Shown one piece after another: positions 24,534-39,217 of a stretch of 64,000 bases of DNA. Source of the stretch: Rotaria socialis (lineage: Eukaryota; Rotifera; Eurotatoria; Philodinida; Philodinidae). The notes beneath the pieces were generated by a model. The model did no database searches. It had not been told where the DNA came from and saw only the letters and a list, made by a program, of their open reading frames with translations. The first letter of the stretch is position 1, and each line of letters starts with the position of its first letter. Where the stretch lies: assembly GCA_905331475.1 (NCBI GenBank), contig CAJNYU010002045.1, positions 124,001 through 188,000 of the forward strand, given 5' to 3'. Both the position numbers and the translations under genes were made by a program.

Positions 24534-27500
24534 TATAATGGAAAAACAAATTTCATATAATTATCCACGTATTTACTGCTATTTTAATGATTGAATGTAA
24601 AAACGCTGAAATAAAAAATATCGGACACTAAGAGTGAAACAAAACGATGCCGAAATAAAATCTCTTAAAATTGCAGACTACCACGTTCAATCAGAAAGTT
24701 ACAATTTCAAGTTGTATGGATTCCAAGAATCATAGCAGACGCGAACTTAAGTCTTCATCTCACCCGCATCTGCGTCCTACACTCTAGCATCACACGCCTT
24801 ACTGAAAATCACATCAGTCTATACGTAAATGCGAACTCATTTAGATACTAATTTCACACACACTGACATTCGTACGCACCCTGATGCATATACGTACATC
24901 TGCACTCAAATTAACAATTACGATATCTTAAAATTTTCGACATTTTTTCTCTTGGTCTTAGTACTGAATTCTATTTCAACTCAGATCATGTGAATCGGAT
25001 CTAAGAAGAAAAAGTAGCTTACGAATATATTTCAAATGAAAAATAATTAACAATAAAAGAATATAGATAATAAGGATAGAGTACGTATGAACAAACATAT
25101 AAACTGTTTATATCTATTTCATTTGTCTATCAGCTAATATGATGATTAGATTAAACAAGTACAACAGAATGATATTACATATTATTAAACTTGGAATCCG
25201 TAGATTATAATATCCTACGATAGAACAGATCATGAGACAAGTTTGATATTTACATCGCTAGATATTTCATCTATCGTATTCATGAGATGATTTATTTAAA
25301 AATAAAATTGAAAAAAATGAGACCTTGACGATATAAATAGGCACAGTACGAAGTAGTAAAAACTTTTAATTCTAATTTATGCTAATAAAAGTAGAGATGA
25401 AAAAGAATAATGAAAAACTAATTGCTTATGGCAGATAAGTTTAATACGAGTAACAACAAAAGAAGTGTACAAAAATACGAAAAAAATGAATTTTTAAGAA
25501 TTCTCTTTTGAATCAATATCCTGTTGAAGTTTCAATAATCTTGATCCTTTGCGGAAAAAAAGAAATACTAAAATATTATTTTCATGAATAATTAAAAAAG
25601 AAAATTAAGTCTATAAGGCCGAGTTGTTTCGCAACTTTTTAAATATTCTATTTTAGGTTTGAAAAATGAATTAAAAAAATTCTCGCATGAATTTCTATCA
25701 AAATGTCTTATTAGTTTTACATTAAGCTTTTTGCAACCAAATATAAAATTCAGATGGTTCAAAATATTTTATTATTACTTTGTATTTATCGTATGACTCT
25801 TCATAGTCGACGCAATGTAAATAATTTTATGATGAGTGTAATTGATGTTTCAATATGTTTCTATGATTCGTGAATGTCAAATATCAAAACTATCAATAAA
25901 TACCAGTATTTCCTTTAGATTTTTATTGTTGTCTAATTGGCAGGAATCTCTGATAATAGCATTAAAGACAAAAGTAACGTACATATCAAATAATCTATCG
26001 TCATGTTTTTTCTGAATTGTAGAATGTCAATGGCTCAATTCAATATGATTTTAAAAATAGCCGAATTCCAATTCTAGGACTTCTAAGAATATAATCAAGA
26101 TCTACAATCTTTAAACATTTTACATCTATTCAAGGGCAGTCTTTAGTTTACGAACCAAACATTAAAACTATTGAAAACTCATAGTCTGTTGTTTCATTGA
26201 CGACTATTGTCCTTAAGTTATCGATTTTCTCATCATATCTGATTACGAAAGATTTTATATATGTATCTTACAAAGAGTTATTCGACAATATTATTGTTAG
26301 TAATGATTTGATTAAAAAATATCTCTTTTTTTTAGTAAACAGAGCATCCCTGATGAAAATTAATATTTTTCTTTATTTGATACGTATTATGCTTTTAAAT
26401 GTTGAGCAAAGATGAACGTAAAACTAATACGATTGTGAAGGCTATTTTTCATTAAATTGTTTTTCGTCCTGCAACCTATTCTCGTCAGAAACCAAAAGGA
26501 ATCAAAGAGTCTTTCGAGATACATAGAACAATAAACAACAGTGATGAATCAATAGTTATTTCAATAGAAAAAAAATTAAACAAATAAATATTTGTATCAT
26601 AATGTTCAGCAACATAAACATGATTGATATCTTTATGTATTTGTTTCAAAAAATTATGTTGCATCAAAATTTGAAATTCTTCAAGAGAATTTTCTAAGGG
26701 GAAAACTCTTCTGTACTAAATAACCTCTAATTTAAATGATAGATCTTGAGAAGCAGATTCAGTAATATGTACATAATTTTAAGTAGCTCTATTTTTCTCA
26801 CCTTTTCTCATAAGCTGATTCATATGTATGAATGGAAAACTACTATATAGTACGGGAAAAATCGATAAATCTACAGCAATTGTGGCCCTACTACTGGTTC
26901 AGGAAAAAATGGAAAGTACGTAGATTAATTTTTTTGCAGTAAAAAAACCTACTTTACAAAAGTAGTCATTTTTCTTTAAGTCAATCAAAAACTCAGACGG
27001 GCAATTACAAGTACGGCATAACTGATTCAAGTTTCTCGATGTCGAGAATCTGTTATCAAGTTCCTAAATGGGTGACTACTTTTGAAACAGATATTTCTGT
27101 AGTAAGGGAAGTCAACTTGTTGCATTTTCGTTATCTCGATACTTTGCAATGTAATAGTATAAGCATAGTTCTTGTCGGATACAATTTTTATATAGGATCC
27201 TTGTTTTTGATGAAAAGCAAACAATGATTTTTGTCTGCTAATTGAATTTAAGCCGATTCTTCTTACAAAATATTAAAAAACTGTATTTTTTATCAAACGT
27301 GATTTTGGAAAAGCTAGCTTTAGTTTTATATTAAATAGATATTCTTATTATTTTTAGTTTATATTCTGTGATCAATTTTTCTACTTCTCATTAGAAAATC
27401 TTAGACTTCTTTTCTAATCTCATACTATAGAATTATATGTTGTTGATAATCTTAGTTATAACTCAATTACCATCTATTCTCTATCATTCAACTTTTTCTC

Positions 27501-28128
27501 TGTCGATTATCCTTCTTAATAAAATTTTAACCAAATAATGCTATTTTATCGCCTATTAAGGGGGATATTTATTTAATAGCTATCATTTTTATCTGTATTT
27601 TTATTTATACAATGAATTGATTCGCAAGAATTGATACTCTATGAGCAAATAGAATGAAGAAACATAATAATTGAAAAAAAGAAGTATTTAAACTTCTTCA
27701 CTTATACATTGTTTGTCTTGCGTGTTGAATCTATACATACATTGATTTTTGATTTGTTTAGTTCTTCTTTTGTATGTATAATAGCAAACACATACTTTTT
27801 TCACTTCTTTTTTTTATTCTTTTCAATTCTAATTTTTTTTTTAATTCTGTTCTCTATTGACAAAAAAAAGAACTAAGTGACTACTGTTGTTAACAAGGTG
27901 ACAACCACAGAAACGAGCACCCCAGACAACATGTTATGTATAGGAGCAACGATGAAACATTGAAAAACGTAAAAAAAAAAGAAAATCGATTGAAAAAAAT
28001 TGTTTTTCTTGATCTCGACAACAATTTTATCGATACTAATGATGTTGTCAACATTTAACGGACAATAAAAACATTGCTTGTTGCAACGACTCAATAATAC
28101 ACGGAAGAGAATAAATAATAAAAAAATA
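24534..28128. other. Gene-poor AT-rich region
   Basis: About 3.6 kb with no exon I can support. Roughly 24700-24920 is relatively rich in C and unlike its surroundings; its origin is unclear. The remainder is AT-rich with only short open frames. Confidence 0.4.
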
Positions 28129-31100
28129 ATGGATACAACTGCCAATTTAAACTTGACTAGTGACGATGGAATAGATACACCTGATAATGGTGGTCTTTTT
28201 CTTGGAATCGATAGGTAATTGATATGCATAATATTATATAATATTTATTTATTTGTATTGAGTCAAATTTTAATATTTCATTTCTATTCTTTACGTTCTG
28301 TTCTCTATGAACTATAACAGATTGAATTTTAAAAAGATGATATGCTAAGAAACGTAAATGTTTATGTTTTTTTATGAATTAATATTAATGAAAAATTCGA
28401 TGATGAGATATAAAAAATAAAGAATGCATTATTGTTAAAATTATTTATATCTATTTTTAGTGATGATGAAGTAAATATTGAGAAAAAACTACGTGTCGAA
28501 GATTTACGTATACTTCGTCAACGTTTTAGTCGTTCCATCGCAGATAGGATTAATATGTCGACTAAAAGAAATGATAAAATATCTGGTAAGAAGAATTTTA
28601 TTTTGAATGAACACTATTCTATGTTGTTGATTTTTCAGCCTCATTAAATAAAGAAGAATTTATTGAAGCATTTGAGTCTATATTAGATTCAAGTCAATAT
28701 GGACTATTATTAGAGAAATTATTCGATAAAGTATTTATAGAAAAAAAAAAGAAAAAAAGAAAAGTTTGATTTAAGAAAAATGTCGAAATTTTCTTTTTTT
28801 GTAACCTAGCTCAATTCGAAAGAGACGGGACTAATTAATTGGAATGACTTCTGTACTTACATGCTTCAGTTCTATCAAGAAGAAGATTATGAAAATACGT
28901 CTCGTGTATCACCATTTAATAATGAACCAAAACTTCGTCATGTACTTCATAATAAAGTTTGTATTCGATTCTATGTTATAATAAATATGATTAATAATAA
29001 ATTATAATTCTTTTATTTTTCTTTAATAGCAAGAATTAACTGCGAAAATTCTTCATCTAGAAAACCCAGTTAAATTCATTAATATTAGTAAAGAAGGTTA
29101 TTTAGGATTATGGACAACAAATTTAAATCTAGAAAAAACATATTCAGCTGCTGATGAACTTGACGATGGAACCAATAATAATGTTAGTGGCATTGGACAA
29201 AGTCGTCGTCGAGCTGGAATGTGGATAACAGATGCAATTTATTTGACTGATGCACATAAATTAGTGCTTTCATCGACCAGTCGAGATTTACGTTTTTTTA
29301 CTATTTCAAATGAAACATTTCTTGAAGAATTTGCATTATTTGGTAAATTAGACAACAAAAATGAGCGATAAATTTAGAAATTTCTATTTTTTATTTCAGG
29401 TGTTAAAAATGTACCAACTTGTCTGGATTATTATCCTAGTCGTATGGTACATAAAATCAACTTTCTATTTTTTGTTTTGCTCAAAAGCGAACATTCTGTT
29501 GTTGTTTTTTCTAGAATGGTAACAACGAATCAGCTTTGATGTTTGGCGATGATTGTGGTTTAATACATATATTATATTTTAAAAATCCTGTTAATGCTTT
29601 ATTTGATCCACTTCGACGTAAAAATGATCAGACTAAAGCTGATAAAGCTACTAGTAATACTGTTCAACGTATTTTTTGGGATGTTAGTTTCTAGAAATTT
29701 TTGTAAATATATTCTTAACGCTTTTTTCTTTCTTTTTCTTTGTTCACTAGGAATTGAAAGATCATGAAAAATATGTTCGATATTATAGTATGGGCGCTAT
29801 TCATCGAGAATATGTTCGTAAAATACTTTATATACCACATAATAATTCAATTATTGCATCGAGTGGAGATCATCGTAGTTCGTTAATTATTACAAATGTT
29901 AATAAGTTAAAGAAACCATACGTCTTTCGATTATATAAAGTAAATAAGTAGGAAAAAAAGAGATTGACTCTCAGTTGTTGTATTAAACATTGCAAAAGTA
30001 TATGAAAAGGATGTTCTTCTTTATTTTTGTTGTAGGGTTGCGAATGTTTCGACTATAGTAAAGAATTAAATATGTTAATTACGGGTGGTGCTGATTATCT
30101 TGCACGTATTTGGAATCCATATGTAACACAGAAAAATATGGCCATTTTAGAAGGACATCATGCAGCAGTAGTTGATATTAAAATTAATGAACGCGTAATA
30201 CAATGCTATACATTTAGTAAAGATGCAGTATGGATTGTCTTCGATAGTCTTCTTTTCTTTTATTATATTCAATTTATAGGTTATTAAAGCTTGGGATTTA
30301 AAAGAATATACGTGCCTTCAAACAATACCAATTCGATTTCCAAGTACATTAGGTGGTAAAACACCCAGTTTTGGTCCGTTTCCAACTGATTTATATTTAA
30401 ATACATCAGCAAACCATGTTGAAACAAGTTTACCCGGTGGCTTAGTTTTAGCATGTAATGATTATATATGTCTTATGAAATTAGGACAAGAGGCTGCTAA
30501 AGAAGGAAGTTTAACAGAAACACATTCTGCTCCAATTAGTTGCGCTGTATATAATCCTAAACTTAGACAAGTAAATATTTTTGATGCATTTTTTATTATT
30601 AATTTTTATACTATTATTCATATGTTGAGATAATAACATGTGCAGATAATTCGAGTATTGGTGCATGGGATACAGAATCCGGTCATAAAACATTTTTCAT
30701 TCCTGATGCTCATGATGGAGAAGAAATTACATGTATTTCTATTGATCGATCATGTCGAAAATTTGCGACAGGGGCTAGAAATGGTGTTATTAAAGTATGA
30801 TTCCATAGTTGTCTGTCTTTTATTGAAATATCTACTTTTCATCATGGTTAAGATTTGGAATAGTGCTAATGGTTTAAATCTTCACATATTACCAAGTGTT
30901 GAAGATGCAGAAATAACTGGAATTCTTTTTACGGATAAAGGTGTTATTACAGTTGGATGGTCAAGAAAAATTGTTAAATATCCTGATATAATATCTGAAG
31001 TACTCATATTTAACATATGACTTATAAAATATAGATATGAATATTATTTTAGGATCGAGCTGATGATCAGAAAAACGCAAGCGAGGTATTTATCGAGTTA

Positions 31101-33960
31101 AAAAATAACAACAATGTACTAATATTCTAATATACTATAATCTTACTAGTCAAATAGTTTCTTCTTATTTTGACTAGTTAACAAAATAATTTTTTGATTT
31201 AATAAGTAACTTACTCGAATTTATTTTTATTTTTACGTTCATCTAGCTTGTTTTACCTAAAGCTGATTTATCATGGCGTGGTTTACAAATACATCGGGAT
31301 GATATATTATGTATGGAGAATTTAATACCAATTAGTAATATTATGTGTACAGCGTCATATGATGGTGAAATAAATGTCTGGAGTACAGATACAGAAAAAT
31401 TAATTATTTGTTTACGTAAAGCACCAAAACAAAGCTTGTAAGGGAAAATATTGATTTGATTAGGATTATTTTCTTTTTTATATTTTAACTTATTAGTCAT
31501 CGATCATCATCACGTCGAGCCAAACGGCATACTCCAGTGCCAGTGGATAAACTTCTTTTTCTTCGACATCGAGCTAAAGAAAATATGAAATTGGGTAGGC
31601 ATTTTGTTCGAGAAGAAAATTTATTTTATTTTTATTTGGAAAACTATTCAAATGTTAATAGGCGTTTTATTATCAAGTGAAGCTGGAAAAATATATTGCT
31701 GGTCACTTTATGGTGATCGTAAAGATATGGGAACATTTTATGCTTCATCAAAACCAGGTGAATCAATTTTAGCAATGTGTACTGATACAACAAATAACCA
31801 TTTAATTTGTGGTGATACACATGGAGAAATTCGCATTTGGAATATTGAAAATTATTGTTGTTCAATAACATCACCTATTCAATTTGAACAATCAACACCT
31901 CCACTTGTAAATTCATGGCAAGCACATTTATCGCCAATTATTTTTTGCGAATGGGCTGATCATAACGGGCATGCAGATTTTATTTTAACTGGATCAACTG
32001 ATCATACAATGCGTTTATGGACCATGAATGGAGAACAAATTGGAATATTTGGTCAAAGATACCCATGGGATATTGATTCATTTCTGACGTCAAGAGCGGA
32101 AGTTGATCAACAGTCCATTAGAGAAAAAACAGCGAAAACAATTAACCATAACAACGATGGTTCGTATTAATAGAAAATACTAATTTCGCAGCTCCGATCT
32201 ATTTTGATCGAATTTTCCAAGATCAATTTTGATACCTAAAAGTTACTGAGTGATGCAAAAATTCATGACGAAACTTTACTTCATTTGCCATCAGTTATAA
32301 CATACTTTTGTGAAAATAACAACTATCTATGCCGAATATATGTTAGATACACTCTCTAACTGTATGTCGAAATTTTTTATAGAATGCCTTGTTTTTAAGT
32401 AATGATCACGTCTCTAAACGGTGCTGAAGTTTATTCTGTGAAAAGCAGCCTACCCTAAATGTAGCTGAATGAATCGATATTCCAATATTTTTCCAAAATA
32501 TTTCCCATAACTGTTTATTATAAATTCCTGCTGTTTTTTCCATTATATTCTTCGTTTAATTCTATATGAACCTCATGTAAAATTCTACTGCATCACTTCA
32601 AGGTTGGTTCATTCTGTGCCAATCGTTATATATTGCTTTTTACAGCTAGATTGTATGTCAGTATTACCTATAGATATGACCGTCGCACGAATGCAAGACA
32701 TCCTAGAAATACTTTTTAACAAATATTTGAATAACCATTTCACATTAGATTCTGGAAAAAGTGCAGTATATTTTTCTAAAACATACGATAATAAATCCGC
32801 TGAACAATGAAGCTATATTTTTTCAGAAACTCTTACATCGTTCATTACTTTCAACAAAATACAATATCAAATCTGTATTTTGAAATCATCTTAATATGAA
32901 GGAAGCTTTTATTTCATTCATTTTGTTCTTGTTGAATTTTCTTCCCATGCGTTCTCTGAACTGATCGAATAAGTCTAAATAGAATGTGATACGTTTATGG
33001 CCTCTCATTGAAGATCGACTTTGTTCAATGGAAGATTTATGTAAAATGTTTAAGTAAATCATAAATTAAACACATTAGAATTGATCAATCTTAGAATCAT
33101 CTGAATGAATAGTTATTCAATGTGAAGATGATATTGATTGTCAATAAAGACATGGCAATTTAATTGTTCTTTCTTTTTCTTCATAGAAACAAAATCAATA
33201 ATGAATGAAAAAACATCTCATTTATTAACTATTGAAGTTCCACTCGACAATAAAGAAGAACAAGACAACTTTTCATCATCCTCCATGACTAAATTCAATG
33301 ATGTATGTTAAGAAACGCATAGTATGCTTGATGAATTGTAAATAAATTTATTTCTACAGTATAGTCAAATCTTTAAATCGGTTTCAACTGCATTCGAGAG
33401 TCCATCATTCTTATATGTAATAAGAAATCTATTTTCATTAGAAATTGCAATTTCATTACTAACTATTTTAGCGTGAACGTACTGGTCTTGGTATATCGAT
33501 TGAACGAGGTCTAACTCAACAAAAACTAAAACGACAAGAACGACGTCATCGTTTCAGTGATATTGATGGACGCCATTTAGTTAAAGGTGGTGTGTGTGTA
33601 ACTCCATATGCTTTACTATTCACACAAGTATTGAATTTTATTTTTAAAATTATTAATGATATTGATTAATTGTTTTAGGATATTGATGATACGATATCCA
33701 ATCAAACTAATTATAATTCCACAACAAAACAATCAGTTATTGAAGATTTACTCATCATAAATAAGGATGAATTAACATCAGCGACAAATACTGCGTCTAA
33801 AAATCGTCTTAAGCTTCCACCAATATTACCACGTCAACAAACATCATCATCGTTTGCAAGTAATCTAACAGTCACAACGTTTGACAAAGAAACAAATACT
33901 CGATTTCCATTTTCATCAAGACAAAATACATTTATGAAATCAATCTCAGAAATATTATAA
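28129..33960 (+). CDS. EF-hand and WD40-repeat protein, WDR49/WDR64-like
   Basis: A large beta-propeller scaffold. In animals with cilia this family is mostly associated with motile cilia and sperm; that role is inference here. The start is ATG 28129 (MDTTANLNLTSDD), whose exon ends at a GTAATT donor at 28215 and joins the exon near 28460. An N-terminal EF-hand-like region (KEEFIEAFESILDSS, then WNDFCTYMLQFY) precedes a long run of WD repeats, for example GGADYLARIWNPY, ADNSSIGAWDTESG, GARNGVIKIWNSANG, ASYDGEINVWSTDTE, CGDTHGEIRIWN and GSTDHTMRLWTMNG. About a dozen short introns interrupt it. After the last repeat, exon 3' of 31660 ends near 32157 (AACGATG) and joins phase-consistently across a 1-kb intron to 33186 (DETKSIMNEK). 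Four more exons give a low-complexity serine/threonine-rich tail ending at 33960. That last join is the least certain part; the tail could be a separate gene. Confidence 0.82.
32158..33185 (+). other. Long intron (or intergenic gap) in the WDR49/64-like gene
   Basis: About 1 kb with an unusual donor (GTTCGT) and a TTCATAG acceptor. An open stretch of 68 codons at 32604-32810 has no recognisable similarity and no good splice sites. Confidence 0.45.
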
Positions 33961-34634
33961 ATATTACGTCGTTTTTATCTGAGTAAATTTTACTTTTCTA
34001 ACATTTCCTTTTTTGTATTTCAAACAGATCTTGATATCAGTTTGATCTTTCTATGCATTGTTTTCCTTCCAAGTCAAGTTCAACACACTTTACTATTGTA
34101 GAATTTGATAAAAAGATCAAATTGATAATTAACAGTAAACATGGCCTCGATCATGTTGAAAGATCTATTTCATCAATTTATGGCAATCATATAATCTAAA
34201 AAATGTGATACTTTTCAATAGTTCTTCTTGTTGAGCACTTCTTTTAGGCTATGTTATGATCGATTGGATAGGGCTTACTTCGATTCTATTGCTACCATCT
34301 ACTCACTAAAAGCGCATAGCCGAAGTTAGAGAGCTGAAAAAGAACTGAATTATTCATATTTTTTCCTCTTTTAAGACAAACGTCAAAAGCATCGAAATTG
34401 ATATGTTTGTCTAATCATGAAAAGGATTTTAGATATCTATAAGATCTTAATTGAAATGACATGTAGATTAGACAACATTTATTCACAAAATAAGTAATAA
34501 GCACTACAGACTGTTTGAACCGATCAAATCTTTAAAAAAAAATCTATCAAGTATTAAACACGAATGAACTAATTAAAAAACAACTTCATAATTACAAATC
34601 ATGCCAAATGACTCTATCATGTTTATCAACATCG
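33961..34634. other. Intergenic region between convergent genes
   Basis: About 670 bp containing the 3' regions of the WD40 gene (+) and fucosidase copy 1 (-). Nothing else is seen. Confidence 0.5.
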
Positions 34635-36690
34635 TCATGGTTTCTTATTAACTCCCATCGGCGTAATATTCTCTAATTTGAAAACCCATGCCCAATCACT
34701 TGCAAGTGAATAGATTTTTACATTTGATACATCAATGATAATACCACCACTTGCGCTCGCGGGATGCCAATTTAGAGGAACCATATCTGAACCAAGAAGT
34801 GTTACACGTGTACTCGATGAACTGACTGGAGCGCCTAACAATATTTCGCTCGTATTCTTTGACCAATCAAGAAGACTTGCATAAACAAATTCTTTATCTT
34901 TCGACGATGTATACCTTTCAAGGGAAACGAAAAAAATTCGATATTGTCATATCTTTTCTAAACATAAAACTTTACCAAACATTTTTGTTGATAGTATCGT
35001 TCTGATATTTCCATGGAATACTACTGTAGATAGCTTCGCCATTCACTTTTAACCATGAACCCATTTGTCGGAGACGTTCTTCGAATATTGGTGCAATTTT
35101 TCCGTATGATGTTGGACCAACATTGATCAGTACATTACCTCCCGTACTAGAAATCAAATTATACGAAGGATACAACAATAACAAACAGTTTAACTACCTC
35201 ACAGTGGTAATAATTTGATCAAGAATTTCTTCAATTGTAAGATAATCATTTGCGCTTGATGTACGAACATAACCCCATGAACTCTTGTCGATCTATCGAA
35301 ATCCTTTCATTAGATAGAAATAAACCAAGGAAGCCACATACTGTGAAACAATCTTCCCATTTATGTGTAACAAGATGCCCTGGATTGTATCGATCGGCGC
35401 ATGTGTAAAAACCGCCATGTTGACATGGAATTCCACTACCCCAACGATCATTAACAACCTTCAATATAGAATCAATAGAGTTTTTTTTGCGAATTCCTCT
35501 CTTTTCAAAACTCATCATACGTACTACTGTATCTCTGACAGGACTTTCATTGTAAAGCCATGCAAGGAATCCTGTCGAATTCCAATACTCATCGGATGCC
35601 TCTAAGAGATACGTAGAATGGATTCATTCTAAGCTAAAGTATGTTTCATGTACAAACCCCAATCACCATCAGACCATATCACGGATGGTTTGTATGTTTC
35701 AACGATTTCTTTTAATTCGGGCAATGTTTTACCCTACAATAAAGTATTTATATTCTTTTGTCATCTCGTTTTCATTTAATTCTTATCATACAAAAGGAAA
35801 CATTTGTGTTTTAAAACCATTTTTTTTATCTTCAAGGTACAAAGGATGAAACCATTCAAACATTGAATGATATAGACCAAAAACAATATCAGTTCGATTT
35901 CGAATAGCATTTGCGAGATCACCTGAAAATAACCATGAGAATTTTAGGCATATGACACGGAATATTTACCGAGTAAATCGCGTTTTGGGCCAACGTCCAT
36001 GGCATTCCAGTTGAATGAATATTTTGATGGCCACATTGTGAAACCTTCATGATGCTGTTTTACATGAGAAATCGAAACGTATCAAAGAGCAAATATATCT
36101 ATTAAAAGTAGGAGACCTTGCTAGTGAGAACAACGTATCTAAAAAACAATGAGAAACGAGAACAATGATTACAAAAGTAATGATATGTACGTACTTGGCA
36201 CCAGATGCAGCAAAAATATCAGCCCACTCATTGGGATCTACAAGTGAAAACTGCAGCTTGTTACACAAGAGAATGCTAATCTTTTCTACTAACTATAGAA
36301 TTCAGCACGAAATTGTGAAGCAAAATCTGCATATGTCCAATCCGGTGGATAAGTTCTATTCATGAAAGCTACAGCAGCAGGGCTGGGGTTGCTTCCTTTC
36401 CAATCCCACCAAAACCTATACAAAATGATAATCAACAGATATTCATAGATATATTTTAATGTAAGTTGAAGATTCAGCATCCTTTTGTTCAAAGCCTACC
36501 ATTCAGACTCGAATGATGGAACACTGAAAACACCCCAGTGAATGAAGATACCGATTTTACTTTCATCATACCACGCAGGTAATGGACGTGTATCTAATGA
36601 TTTCCAATCTGGTGTATATTGTTGTTGAGAAAATGGTAAAATAGAGCTATAAAGTACCACGACGAATAAAACTGTTGTTAAAAATTGCAT
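34635..36690 (-). CDS. FUCA1-like: Alpha-L-fucosidase, GH29, copy 1
   Basis: A secreted or lysosomal glycosidase that removes alpha-L-fucose from glycoconjugates. ATG 36690 opens a signal peptide (hydrophobic stretch [15 protein letters not shown]) followed by [29 protein letters not shown]. Later exons give [49 protein letters not shown], the nucleophile region VIWSDGDW (the aspartate equivalent to human Asp225), VVNDRWG, HKWEDC, and the lectin-like C-terminal domain with [20 protein letters not shown] and NGEAIYSS. All introns are short and GT-AG. The catalytic fold is complete, so the gene looks functional. Exons 3 onward are almost identical to copy 2, while the signal peptide and first two exons differ. 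Confidence 0.95.
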
Positions 36691-39217
36691 GTTGCTTCTC
36701 TTGTTAGAGATACACGCTGGTGAGAATGCAGTGTCTCAAAAATGCTTATATCTGAAGGTATTCAAAAGGTGTAAGCAACATGAATAGAATGATAAGATAT
36801 ACATGTTGTAGATAAAATGGGGAGCAGGGTTTTATTTGCATATTTCTAAATAAAGCTTTTCCATGCAAAATTATTTAACATATTAGATCATTATAAAATG
36901 TGTTTATTGTTTGTAAGATGCTTTAGTTCGTGGTTAAGTATGAAGTGCGAGAAAAACTGACTGGCAATTTTGACGAAATCATCGATTAATAATTAAGAAA
37001 AGAAAAGAAAAGAATTTATTCATAAAAGCAAAAGCATCTCCTAAATTAACCATACTCAACACATTATCTTATCAATTACAGATTCAGTATTAAATAAAAA
37101 ATTGATACCATACAAACTTCATGATGTTTATCATTGGTGTAATTCTATTTATTTTAATTTTGACTTAACCCCATAGTGAAAAGTCTCGTTTTATAAATAT
37201 ATTTTCTTTAGACCTTTTACTTTATTACAATTTATCGTTCGATCAACTTTCCTGAAGTCGCTTCATTAATTTATATTTTAGCCGTAGTTTATCACGCAGT
37301 TTATACTTTTTAGCATAGATAACTATTTCATAACCCAAACGAATAAAAACCGCATGCATAATTAAATCAGAATATTATTGAATTATACACCGTACAGAAA
37401 AAAATCAACCGTCAGAGAGAAAAAATCACATAACAAAAAAAGCAACGATCGTCAGACGTTCTAATTAATTCAACGGATCTTGAATAGTTATCATAGACGT
37501 CATTTTTCATTTTTCCTTAGATACATCATAACTAATGTTTTCTAATTTGAAAACCCATGCCCAATCACTTGCAAGCGAATAGATTTTTACATTTGATACA
37601 TCAATGATAATACCACCACTTGCGCTCGCGGGATGCCAATTTAGAGGAACCATATCTGAACCAAGAAGTGTTACACGTGTACTCGATGAACTGACCGGAG
37701 CGCCTAACAATATTTCGCTCGTATTCTTTGACCAATCAAGAAGACTTGCATAAACAAATTCTTTATCTTTCGACGATGTATACCTTTCAAGGGAAACGAA
37801 AAAAATTCGATACTGTCATATCTTTTCTAAACATAAAACTTTACCAAACATTTTTGTTGATAGTATCGTTCTGATATTTCCATGGAATACTACTGTAGAT
37901 AGCTTCGCCATTCACTTTTAACCATGAACCCATTTGTCGGAGACGTTCTTCGAATATTGGTGCAATTTTTCCGTATGATGTTGGACCAACATTGATCAGT
38001 ACATTACCTCCCGTACTAGAAATCAAATTATACGAAGGATACAACAATAACAAACAGTTTAACTACCTCACAGTGGTAATAATTTGATCAAGAATTTCTT
38101 CAATTGTAAGATAATCATTTGCGCTTGATGTACGAACATAACCCCATGAACTCTTGTCGATCTATCGAAATCCTTTCATTAGATAGAAATAAACCAAGGA
38201 AGCCACATACTGTGAAACAATCTTCCCATTTATGTGTAACAAGATGCCCTGGATTGTATCGATCGGCGCATGTGTAAAAACCGCCATGTTGACATGGAAT
38301 TCCACTACCCCAACGATCATTAACAACCTTCAATATAGAATCAATAGAGTTTTTTTTGCGAATTCCTCTCTTTTCAAAACTCATCATACGTACTACTGTA
38401 TCTCTGACAGGACTTTCATTGTAAAGCCATGCAAGGAATCCTGTCGAATTCCAATACTCATCGGATGCCTCTAAGAGATACGTAGAATGGATTCATTCTA
38501 AGCTAAAGTATGTTTCATGTACAAACCCCAATCACCATCAGACCATATCACGGATGGTTTGTATGTTTCAACGATTTCTTTTAATTCGGGCAATGTTTTA
38601 CCCTACAATAAAGTATTTATATTCTTTTGTCATCTCGTTTTCATTTAATTCTTATCATACAAAAGGAAACATTTGTGTTTTAAAACCATTTTTTTTATCT
38701 TCAAGGTACAAAGGATGAAACCATTCAAACATTGAATGATATAGACCAAAAACAATATCAGTTCGATTTCGAATAGCATTTGCGAGATCACCTGAAAATA
38801 ACCATGAGAATTTTAGGCATATGACACGGAATATTTACCGAGTAAATCGCGTTTTGGGCCAACGTCCATGGCATTCCAGTTGAATGAATATTTTGATGGC
38901 CACATTGTGAAACCTTCATGATGCTGTTTTACATGAGAAATCGAAACGTATCAAAGAGCAAATATATCTATTAAAAGTAGGAGACCTTGCTAGTGAGAAC
39001 AACGTATCTAAAAAACAATGAGAAACGAGAACAATGATTACAAAAGTAATGATATGTACGTACTTGGCACCAGATGCAGCAAAAATATCAGCCCACTCAT
39101 TGGGATCTACAAGTGAAAACTGCAGCTTGTTACACAAGAGAATGCTAATCTTTTCTACTAACTATAGAATTCAGCACGAAATTGTGAAGCAAAATCTGCA
39201 TATGTCCAATCCGGTGG
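34672..39217. repeat. Near-identical 1.68-kb direct repeats in the fucosidase pair
   Basis: 34672-36348 and 37541-39217 align without gaps. Coding and intron sequence are equally conserved, while both flanks are diverged. This indicates a very recent duplication or gene conversion of exons 3 to the end. Confidence 0.9.
36691..37506. other. Spacer between fucosidase copies
   Basis: About 815 bp of AT-rich sequence holding the promoter of copy 1 and the 3' end of copy 2. It includes a short AAAAG-type repeat near 37000. No coding exon. Confidence 0.5.

Noticed and set aside
27873..28229. 118-codon hydrophobic open frame on the minus strand
   Set aside because: It overlaps the first exon of the WD40 gene in antisense, has poly-Phe and Lys runs from A/T tracts, and no similarity or splice support.
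32604..32810. Possible extra exon in the WD40 gene
   Set aside because: No good splice sites, and skipping it keeps the flanking exons in frame.
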